This document shows positions 43,433 to 49,183 of a stretch of 49,183 nucleotides of DNA, one piece after another. A program made the translations under genes and the position numbers. The notes below the pieces were generated by a model. It searched no databases. It saw nothing but the letters and a program-made list of their open reading frames with translations, and was not told where the DNA came from. The DNA is from Cellulomonas sp. (GTDB taxonomy: Bacteria; Actinomycetota; Actinomycetes; Actinomycetales; Cellulomonadaceae): NCBI GenBank assembly GCA_012927595.1, contig JABBOW010000041.1, forward strand, positions 1-49,183. Direction: 5' to 3'. Each line of letters begins with the position of its first letter. The stretch's first letter is position 1.

Positions 43433-43783
43433 CTAGAAGACCAGGACCTTGTCGGCGGCCAACGTGCTGTCGGTGAGGTCTTCCATGGTGGAGCGGTGCG
43501 CGCCTTCGATGAGCATGGACTCCTGGATGCCGCGGGCGTCCATGCAGGTGCCGCAGCACAGGATCCGGCCGTCGTTGCGGACCACGGTGCCGAGCATGCG
43601 GTCGAGCTTGTAGTAGCCGTCCGCCGTCTGCTGGCCGCTCATGGCGGCGGTGACGCCGTCGCCCAGGAGGAACACGGTGACGTCGACGCCCTCGCGCTTG
43701 GACAGGGACGCGGCCAGGCGGACGGCGTTGTACGTGGAGTCCAAGCCGTAGGCGGAACCGTTGATGATCATCAGGACGTTCAT
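43433..43783 (-). CDS. DsrE/DsrF-like sulfur-carrier protein
   Basis: A 116-residue protein of the DsrE fold: MNVLMIINGSAYGLDSTYNA, then LAASLSKREGVDVTVFLLGDG and RILCCGTCMDARGI. Characterised relatives (TusD, DsrE, TusE partners) hold sulfur as a persulfide on a conserved cysteine. Here a Cys-Cys-X2-Cys cluster sits at the expected loop. ATG 43783 has GAAGGA nine bases upstream. It lies between an OsmC gene (92 bases) and a cysteine desulfurase (28 bases), so it probably accepts sulfur from the desulfurase or from another sulfane donor. Confidence 0.85.
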   Translation of the reverse strand: MNVLMIINGSAYGLDSTYNAVRLAASLSKREGVDVTVFLLGDGVTAAMSGQQTADGYYKLDRMLGTVVRNDGRILCCGTCMDARGIQESMLIEGAHRSTMEDLTDSTLAADKVLVF

Positions 43784-43875
43784 GCGTGTGAATCCTTCGG
43801 GTCGGTGACCGAGCGGTCGGGGGTTGCGGATGTCCGTGTTCGGGCCGCGGTGCAGTCGGCGGGGCTGCTCGCGGG

Positions 43876-44400
43876 CTACGCGCGTCGGACGACGGTGTGC
43901 AGCGGGATCGCGTTGATGACCGTGAACGCGAACGGGCACTTCTCGCGCGCGGCCTGTTGCCAGCGCGCCAACGTGTCGTCCGAGACATCGGTCGCGACCG
44001 TCACGGTGACGGAGATCTGCTCCATCAGTGGACCGTCGCCCATGTCGTACACGCGGGCGACGTCAACATCCTGCTCGGCCACCACGCTCAGAGCGGTGAG
44101 ATCGACCCCTTCCATCGCGGCGACGGTCACGACGGTCGCCGCGTAGCAGGCGCCCAGGCCGGTGAGCATGTACTGCAGCGGGTCCGGGGCCAGGCCGCCG
44201 CCGCCGAACCCGGGGGCCACGTCGACCGTCAGCGAGGTCGTGCGCTCGCCGTGGACCATGGACGCGGTGTACGCCGGGGTGCCCTCGGCGAAGTTCCAGG
44301 ATCCCTCGACGCGCTTGTGCATCTTGAACACGCCGGGGTCGGACTGGCCGCGCTCCACGACGGACGCCAGCACCCCGAGGTCGAGGTTGTTCTTCCTCAT
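43876..44400 (-). CDS. OsmC family protein
   Basis: A 174-residue OsmC/Ohr-fold protein. It shows the substrate-side segment AEGTPAYTASMVHGERTTSL, then GLAPDPLQYMLTGLGACYAA with the first conserved cysteine and REKCPFAFTVINAI with the second, the usual peroxidatic pair. OsmC proteins reduce organic hydroperoxides; some related proteins act on persulfides. ATG 44400 has AGGAG seven bases upstream. First gene of the OsmC-DsrE-desulfurase operon; the operator at 44411-44448 lies immediately upstream. Confidence 0.87.
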   Translation of the reverse strand: MRKNNLDLGVLASVVERGQSDPGVFKMHKRVEGSWNFAEGTPAYTASMVHGERTTSLTVDVAPGFGGGGLAPDPLQYMLTGLGACYAATVVTVAAMEGVDLTALSVVAEQDVDVARVYDMGDGPLMEQISVTVTVATDVSDDTLARWQQAAREKCPFAFTVINAIPLHTVVRRA

Positions 44401-44410
44401 CCGTGACTCC

Positions 44411-44448
44411 TGTTCGACTATTCAAGCATTGCATTGAATAGTCGAACA
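44411..44448. promoter_or_regulatory. Perfect 15-base inverted-repeat operator between OsmC and ArsR-rhodanese genes
   Basis: TGTTCGACTATTCAA (44411-44425), an 8-base spacer, and its exact complement (44434-44448). The core TTCAA-N8-TTGAA is of the ArsR type. It lies 10 bases upstream of the OsmC ATG, so binding would block that operon's promoter. Confidence 0.85.
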
Positions 44449-44480
44449 GTAGCAGGCCGCGACGTCTCCGCGGCGTACTG

Positions 44481-44498
44481 TTCAAGGGATCAGTTGAG
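44481..44498. promoter_or_regulatory. Second, weaker copy of the TTCAA-N8-TTGAA element
   Basis: TTCAA (44481-44485), 8 bases, then TTGAG (44494-44498). It has the same core and spacing as the strong operator and overlaps the ribosome site of the ArsR-rhodanese gene, which suggests autoregulation. Confidence 0.55.
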
Positions 44499-44506
44499 GA
44501 GGCGAC

Positions 44507-45166
44507 GTGGAAGCGCGTCAGTTCAAGGACGAGGTGTTCGGGCACTTCGCCCGCATCGGTGCCGCCCTCGGGCACGCCAAGCGTGTGGAGATCCTCGATG
44601 TCCTGTCGCAGGGCGAGCGCTCCGTGGAGTCCTTGGCCCAGCAGATCTCCGCGACCCTCGCCAACACCTCACGGCACCTGCAGATCCTCGCCTCGGCGGG
44701 CCTGGTCACCCGGCGGGTGGAAGGCACCTCCCGGGTGTACCGCCTGGCCGATCCGGCCGTCGAGACCGGCTACCGCGCCCTGGTCGCCCTCGCCGAGCAA
44801 CACATCGCCGAGGTCACCGCCCTGTCTGACGCGTTCTTCCGGCAGGCCGACGGAACCCGACCCGTCACGTTCAGCGAGTTCGACGAGATGTCCCGCACCG
44901 GAGAGGTCGTCCTGGTCGACGTGCGACCACCCAGCGAGTTCGACGCCGGTCACGTCGAGGGAGCCGTCAACATCCCGGTCGCGGACCTGGCCACGCGCAT
45001 GACCGAGCTACCACCGGACGCCAACGTCGTCGCGTACTGCCGCGGCCCCTACTGCGTCATGGCCGCAACCGCCGTCACCCGCCTGCGAGAGTCCGGCTAC
45101 CAGGCCGTCCGCCTCGAGGGTGGCTACCCCCAGTGGCGCGACGCCGGACGCACCGTCACGTCATAG
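44507..45166 (+). CDS. ArsR-family repressor fused to a rhodanese domain
   Basis: A 219-residue fusion. Residues 5-100 are an ArsR winged helix (LGHAKRVEILDVLSQGERSV, ISATLANTSRHLQILASAG). Residues 118-215 are a rhodanese with VVLVDVRPPSEFDAGHVEGA and the active loop YCRGPYCVMA (Cys178, Cys183). The ArsR half has no cysteine at all, so it cannot sense by the metal or dithiol sites of ordinary ArsR/BigR proteins; the rhodanese persulfide is the likely sensor. GTG 44507 has GAGGAGG five bases upstream. It diverges from the OsmC-DsrE-desulfurase operon across a perfect operator. Confidence 0.9.
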   Translation: MEARQFKDEVFGHFARIGAALGHAKRVEILDVLSQGERSVESLAQQISATLANTSRHLQILASAGLVTRRVEGTSRVYRLADPAVETGYRALVALAEQHIAEVTALSDAFFRQADGTRPVTFSEFDEMSRTGEVVLVDVRPPSEFDAGHVEGAVNIPVADLATRMTELPPDANVVAYCRGPYCVMAATAVTRLRESGYQAVRLEGGYPQWRDAGRTVTS

Positions 45167-45393
45167 CGAGCCGTCACTCACTCGCCCACCGGACGCCATC
45201 GCCTGCGGGAAGGCGTCTGCGCGAGCACACAACAGCGACCTCCCTCCTGGTGAGCCTGGATGCACCGACTGGTTCTCGGTCGGGGTTTGATCGGCGGCTG
45301 TCTGCGGGTGTTTGAGTTCGGGCGTGACGAAGCGGCCGGTCTGCCCGTTTCTTCCACGTGGGGTTCTTCGTTGCTGGGTTGGGACTGGGGTGT

Positions 45394-46369
45394 TCAGGTC
45401 GCTGGGCGGGCTGGCCCGTAGGCGGCGGTGAACATCGCGTTCCAGTGGTGTTCCCAGGGCCATCGCTGCGGCAGGTGGAGGCGGAGCTTTCGGGCCGAGC
45501 GGGCGATGCGTCCGGGCACGGTGATGAGTTGCGCGCGGATCGTCGCGGTGGTCGCCTTGGCGTGGAACTTGGAGGTCAGGGTTCCGGTGGCGCGGGTGAG
45601 GTTGAACGCGATCGCGGCCACGACGGTCCATGCGCTGTTGGCCGCGAACGATGACGAGGGCATGTGGGCGAGCGCGCCGGCTTTGAGGTCGGAGAAGGTC
45701 TGCTCGACGATCGCGTGGTCGCGGTGGGTGGCCTCGGCGTCGAGCATCTGTTCGCGGGAGTCGGTGAACACGGCGTGGTGGCGCCAGATGGAGAACAGCT
45801 CGCCTTGCCCGGTGGGTGCGGACTTCGGGTTCAGTCGTTTGACGCGGCGCACGATCAGCCGGGCGGTGATGTGCTCGCTGGTGCGTCGGGACGTGAACGC
45901 GGTGAAGGTGATCTCGGCGACCTGCGCGTCGGACACCCAACGTTGCTCGTCCTCGTCGTAGATCGCGCGGGCGTACTTGATCGGCACCCACCCATCCTCG
46001 GGGATCTGGGTGATTGTCCTGCTCACGGCCTTGTCCATGCGGGCTGTGACGGAGAACCGGGCCCCGCTCCGGCGGGCCGCGGCGATCACGTCATGGACGT
46101 AGTACGTACTGTCGGCGCGCATCGTGATCAAGCCGGACGCACCGGCGCGCCCCGCAGTGGCCAGGGCATCGGCGACCAGCTGCGAGGCGCCCCGCGGGGA
46201 GTACGTCGAGCCCTTACGCAGCCGGGTGGCCACGATCAGCGGCGCGGACAGCGGGGTGGAGATGATCGCGAACAGCGCGTTGAGTCCCTTGACCTCGGAG
46301 TACCCGTAACCGGCGCCCTCCTTCTGATACCCGTACGTCGCTTTGATCGCGAGAGTCGATGTCGAGGAA
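45394..46369 (-). pseudogene. IS1380-family transposase, 5'-truncated (left copy)
   Basis: About 320 codons cover the DDE-type catalytic core and C-terminus. They read IKATYGYQKEGAGYGYSEVK, MRADSTYYVHDVIAAARRSG, YDEDEQRWVSDAQVAEITFT, RDHAIVEQTFSDLKAGALAH and the final RWPWEHHWNAMFTAAYG. A one-base shift near 46355 separates VAFLDID from IKATYG, and roughly the first 100 residues are absent at the junction with the other copy. Confidence 0.85.
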
Positions 46370-46389
46370 CGCGACCTGCCCGGCGGGGA

Positions 46390-47159
46390 CCGACGAACTC
46401 CGCCAAGGGCGCCGCGCGCCTGGTTGCCGTGCGTGCCGATAGTGCGTACCACAACCACGACGACATCGCTGCCGCGCGCACCGGTAGGGCCCGGTTCTGG
46501 CATCACCGCGCGCGCGGACCCGGCCGTGACCAGGGCGATCACCCAGATCCCCGACGACGCCTGGGTTGGCATCACCTACCCCCGGGCGATCTACGACGAA
46601 GACGAGCACCGCTGGGTGTCCGACGCGCAGGTCGCCGAGATCACCTTCACCGCGTTCACCTCCCGCCGCCTCGATGAGCACATCGGCGCCCGGTTGATCG
46701 TGCGCCGCGTCAAACGCCTCAACCCCAAACAGGTCCCGACCGGGCAGGGCGCCCTGTTCTCCACCTGGCGCCACCACGCGGTCTTCACCGATTCTCAGGA
46801 GCTGATACTCGCCGCGGAGGCCACCCACCGCGACCACGCCAACGCGCGAGAAGGTCATCGCCGAGCTGAAGAACGGTCCGCTCGCCCATCTGCCGTCCGG
46901 GTGGATCAATGCCAATGCCGCGTGGCTGGTGCTGGCGGCGATCTCGTTCAACCTGACCCGCGCCGCCGGGACCCTGGCCTCGAGGTTCCACACCCGAGCC
47001 ACGACCACCACGATCCGCACCCACCTCATCGCGGTGCCCGCCCGCATCGCCCGCTCCGCGCGCCGGCTCCGCCTGCACCTGCCCGAACGGTGGCCCTGGG
47101 AAACTGCCTGGCACGCATTGTTCACTGCCGCCGCCGGACCACCCGCCGCCGCGACCTGA
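46390..47159 (+). pseudogene. IS1380-family transposase, degraded (right copy)
   Basis: Homologous to the left copy but on the opposite strand and more decayed. It starts at SAKGAARLVAVRADSAYHNH, with an internal deletion of about 15 residues relative to the left copy. It shifts frame near 46505, runs as ITARADPAVTRAITQIPDDA and DEDEHRWVSDAQVAEITFTA, then shifts again near 46845 before EKVIAELKNGPLAHLPSG and the C-terminus RWPWETAWHALFTAA. The two copies differ at many residues, so they were not made by one recent duplication. Confidence 0.83.
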
Positions 47160-47262
47160 CCACCCAGCCCTGACGGGCGCAACCAAGGACCCGAAGTGGA
47201 AGACCCGGACAGACCGGCACCCCACCCGCGCCCAAATCAGAAACAACGCAGCACAGGCCCGA

Positions 47263-47529
47263 TCAGACCCTCACCGAAAGCAGACCGGTGGATCGAGGCT
47301 GAGCCTGCCGGAACGTGATGCCGGCCCGTCGGTACACGGGCGCCAGCGGGAAGACCACGGCCTCGGGCGACATCCGACCGACGCCCACCCAGATGTTCGA
47401 CGGGATCCAGTTCCGCTTCGCGTTGGAGGAGACCACCACGACCTCGTGCTCCTTCCCCACCATGCGTCGAAGGTGGAGAGCGGCCGTGTGCCCAGAGACG
47501 CCGGCACCCAGAATCACGACGCGAGCCAT
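47263..47529 (-). pseudogene. SQR-like FAD/NAD-binding oxidoreductase, truncated by the IS
   Basis: The first ~75 codons match the N-terminus of sulfide:quinone reductase-type flavoproteins: MARVVILGAGVSGHTAALHL with the GxGxxG dinucleotide motif, then VVVVSSNAKRNWIPSNIWVG and FPLAPVYRRAGITFRQA. After residue ~77 the frame runs into the IS end and stops at 47263. About 300 C-terminal residues are missing and are not found on the other side of the IS, so a deletion accompanied the insertion. ATG 47529 has GGGGGA upstream. Confidence 0.75.
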
Positions 47530-47653
47530 CGAATCCCCCAGGGAGGTCAGGGAGCTCTCCGTTGAGCCCCGCTGTCCCATGATACCTCCCGGGGTATCAG
47601 CCGGCCGGTCCTCCTCGCGAAGAGATGCCGCACGGCCGGGCGGTCGACGACCG

Positions 47654-48097
47654 TCACGACTGAGGCGGATCCGCCGCGGTCGGCACGATGACGACGCTGC
47701 CATGCACGTCGCACACCGCGGCCAGGGTGTTGTAGACGGTGCCGAACTGCCGCAGGTTGCGGTGCACGAGGTCGACTCGGCGTTCGTCTTCGTCGGTGAC
47801 CAGGCGCAGCTCGTACTCGATCTCCACGAACTGCGGAGGGATGTCCTGACGGCGGGCACGGACGTCGATGTCGGCGTGCGTGTAGCGAAACGACAGCAGC
47901 GCGCTCGATCGTTCAAGGTTCTTCATCAGGCAGGCGGCGAAGGCGGCAGCCAACAGCTCGGCGGGTCCGGGCGTTCCGGGAGGCTCGTCGGCCGCCCACA
48001 TGGCGTCGACGGGGATGGTCTGGTTGCCCGCGGTGACCGTAGCGACACCGCCCGCCGCGACTTGCGCCTGCAAGCGATAGCTGGTCGGTGGTTTCAC
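47654..48097 (-). CDS. OsmC family protein (second copy)
   Basis: A 147-residue OsmC-fold protein: MWAADEPPGTPGPAELLAAA, FAACLMKNLERS with the first cysteine, RARRQDIPPQFVEIEYELRL, and AAVCDVHGSVVIV with the second. It is a different branch from the copy at 43876-44400. It starts with GTG 48097; GGGAGGA lies 11 bases upstream. It lies 124 bases upstream of the truncated SQR-like gene and on the same strand, so the two may have been co-transcribed before the IS came in. Confidence 0.85.
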   Translation of the reverse strand: MKPPTSYRLQAQVAAGGVATVTAGNQTIPVDAMWAADEPPGTPGPAELLAAAFAACLMKNLERSSALLSFRYTHADIDVRARRQDIPPQFVEIEYELRLVTDEDERRVDLVHRNLRQFGTVYNTLAAVCDVHGSVVIVPTAADPPQS

Positions 48098-48158
48098 CGC
48101 TCTCGCGTCCTCCCGTTCGGGTGTGACGGCAGTGCTGTTTGTCGAGCTGCGGGGCCGG

Positions 48159-48401
48159 TCAGGAGGCGAGCTCTGCGAGGATCGCGCGGACCTGGGCGCT
48201 GCGGGGGACTCGCCCGGAGAACAGGACTCTGTCGTCGACGACCAGGGCCGGTGTCGACATCACGCCGTAGCCCAGGATGGTCGGGTAGTCCTCGATCTTT
48301 TCGACCGTCGCGTCAAGGCTGAGCGTGTCCACGGCGTCGCGGGTGACGCGTTCGAGGGCCACGCAGCTGGGGCAGCCAGGTCCGAGGACCTTGATGATCA
48401 C
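48159..48401 (-). CDS. Small thioredoxin-fold protein (redox-active disulfide protein 2 type)
   Basis: An 80-residue minimal thioredoxin: VIIKVLGPGCPSCVALERVT with the redox pair Cys10-Cys13, then ILGYGVMSTPALVVDDRVLF with the cis-proline loop. Relatives of this size (the archaeal MTH895 group) often sit beside ArsR and DUF318-type permease genes. GTG 48401 overlaps the ArsR stop by four bases and has GGGAGGA upstream. It probably serves the permease or its substrate, for instance by reducing an arsenical or a cysteine site. Confidence 0.88.
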   Translation of the reverse strand: MIIKVLGPGCPSCVALERVTRDAVDTLSLDATVEKIEDYPTILGYGVMSTPALVVDDRVLFSGRVPRSAQVRAILAELAS

Positions 48402-48754
48402 TCCGCGGCCGTCCTCCCCACCCGACGCGCGGTCCGTGCGCCGGGCAGTGCTGCGGCGAGCCGGTCCAGGGCGCCGTCGGCGAGCGAGTAGTCGATCCAC
48501 CGACCGCGGCGACTGGTCGTGACCAGGCCCGCGTCGCGCAGCACCTTGAGGTGGTAGCTCAGCAGGTTGGCGGCGATGGGGATGTGCTCCTGCAGGTTGC
48601 ACACGCACGACTCGCTCGCCGACAGCTGCTGGAGCACGGTCCACCGGATCGGGTCGGCCACCGCGGTGAGCAGCGATACCGACGCGTCGGCGTCCTCGCG
48701 CGGGGCGCTGGTCAGCACGATCGGAACGGCATGGGTCGTCGTTGAATCAGTCAC
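48398..48754 (-). CDS. ArsR-family metalloregulator with CVC metal site
   Basis: A 118-residue winged-helix repressor. It contains LLTAVADPIRWTVLQQLSAS, the metal motif SESCVCNLQEH (Cys-X-Cys as in As(III)/Sb(III) sensors), and recognition helix IAANLLSYHLKVLRDAGL. GTG 48754 is taken as start; longer frames upstream have no similarity. It is co-translated with the thioredoxin and diverges from a permease across a 260-base gap with a large inverted repeat. It is a likely repressor of the permease. Confidence 0.88.
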   Translation of the reverse strand: MTDSTTTHAVPIVLTSAPREDADASVSLLTAVADPIRWTVLQQLSASESCVCNLQEHIPIAANLLSYHLKVLRDAGLVTTSRRGRWIDYSLADGALDRLAAALPGARTARRVGRTAAE

Positions 48755-48957
48755 ATTTGAAGTGTAAGCCCGCTCGACAGGGTGATCAACGCGGTCGGCG
48801 CGTCGGGCGCGCGACCAGCACGGATGCCTTGGCCGACAGTATCGAGGTGGGGGAGGCGCGGTAGGGGTGCCACCTCGATGGGCCAGGGATCCCATCGGAT
48901 GTGGAGTTGTGCTCTGGACCAAGGTCCCGTTCTGGCGTCGAACGTCCGGTGCTACGG

Positions 48958-48988
48958 TTCAACCGTGACTGATACAATCACCGTTGAA
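48958..48988. promoter_or_regulatory. ArsR-type operator upstream of the permease
   Basis: TTCAACCGTGA (48958-48968), 9 bases, then TCACCGTTGAA (48978-48988): 11-base arms with one mismatch. The outer TTCAA/TTGAA halves match those of the other ArsR operator at 44411-44448, although spacing differs. It lies 26 bases before the permease start. Confidence 0.75.
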
Positions 48989-49014
48989 ATGACACTCCCT
49001 GAGAGGGCGTCCTG

Positions 49015-49183
49015 ATGAGTGTCGCGGAGCGGTTGCGCGCCAAGACCCCGGTCCGGCGCTGGGTCGGCCTGGGTGCGGCCACCGCCATGTGGTTCGCGCT
49101 GTACCAGGTGAACCTGCCCGTGTGGGACTGGGTGGTGTACACGGTCATGGGTCTGGACGCGGCCAGCCAGCTCGGGTCGGGGG
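49015..49183 (+). CDS. Permease of the ArsP/DUF318 type, 5' part (runs off window)
   Basis: The first 56 codons are visible: MSVAERLRAKTPVRRWVGLG, a first helix ATAMWFALYQVNLPVWDWVV, and the beginning of MGLDAASQLGSG. This resembles the N-terminus of two-domain permeases of the ArsP/DUF318 group, which export trivalent organoarsenicals in known cases. The ATG overlaps by one base the stop of a 16-codon ORF that begins within the operator (48965) and has GAGAGGG upstream. The linked ArsR-thioredoxin genes support a role in arsenical or thiol-reactive metal export. Confidence 0.65.
   Translation, partial: MSVAERLRAKTPVRRWVGLGAATAMWFALYQVNLPVWDWVVYTVMGLDAASQLGSG

Larger units (their letters stand above)
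45271..47283. mobile_element. Two broken IS1380-family copies joined head to head
   Basis: The block contains two transposase copies in opposite orientation that meet near 46385, each missing its N-terminal part. The outer ends are inverted copies of each other: GGTTCTCGGTCGGGGTTTGA near 45271-45290 matches the complement of the right end near 47259-47281 with a few changes. The block cuts the SQR-like gene on its right. Neither copy can encode a working transposase. Confidence 0.75.

Overview
The window is high-GC DNA with GTG starts, Shine-Dalgarno-led operons and many 1-4 nt gene overlaps. It comes from an actinomycete, probably one of the Micrococcales. A Cellulomonas-like organism is my guess; no rRNA or marker gene is present to fix it. 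Four c-di-GMP genes carry flagellar/WhiG-type (sigma-28-like) promoter sequences, which would suit a motile host.

Bases 1-24000 look like chromosomal backbone. They hold the 3' end of pyruvate kinase with a strong convergent terminator, a methylcitrate operon (prpD-prpB-prpC), a sigma factor coupled to an O6-alkylguanine-DNA alkyltransferase, NhaA, a PIG-L deacetylase, a large pseudokinase/flippase-like membrane protein, an ABC exporter, amtB-glnK, an EAL protein, a membrane-anchored HExxH protein, photolyase, a CorA-type channel, and an arsenic operon (ArsR-ArsC fusion, ArsC, ArsN-like acetyltransferase) without an efflux gene. Two decayed genes lie here: a VOC gene with one amber codon, and an SMP-30/gluconolactonase remnant.

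Bases 24000-32600 form a c-di-GMP neighbourhood with two GGDEF proteins and a second EAL protein, interleaved with a glutamine amidotransferase, a CPA-type antiporter, VOC genes and two small gene remnants. All four c-di-GMP genes in the window (16.3, 24.1, 26.7 and 31.3 kb) are preceded by a CTCA-N16/17-GYCGAT element, so they look like one regulon.

Bases 34700-39970 are the wreck of an integrative conjugative element: a frameshifted MobF relaxase N-terminus, an XRE-nucleotidyltransferase fusion, a YefM/YoeB toxin-antitoxin pair with a well-formed operator, a HIRAN gene that appears frameshifted from its membrane anchor, a coupling protein lacking its N-terminus, a lytic transglycosylase and a truncated ArdC-like gene.

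Bases 40200-49183 are a metal and sulfur stress island. It holds merR/merA with a textbook MerR operator (merA is frameshifted just before its C-terminal cysteine pair) and a cysteine desulfurase (also frameshifted)-DsrE-OsmC operon. That operon is divergent from an ArsR-rhodanese fusion gene across a perfect 15-bp inverted repeat. Next come two broken IS1380-family copies head to head, an SQR-like flavoprotein cut by the IS, a second OsmC, and an ArsR-thioredoxin pair divergent from a permease. The ArsR-rhodanese/OsmC/DsrE/desulfurase module, with the interrupted SQR-like gene nearby, is the best candidate for an under-described system, probably one for sensing and handling reactive sulfur.
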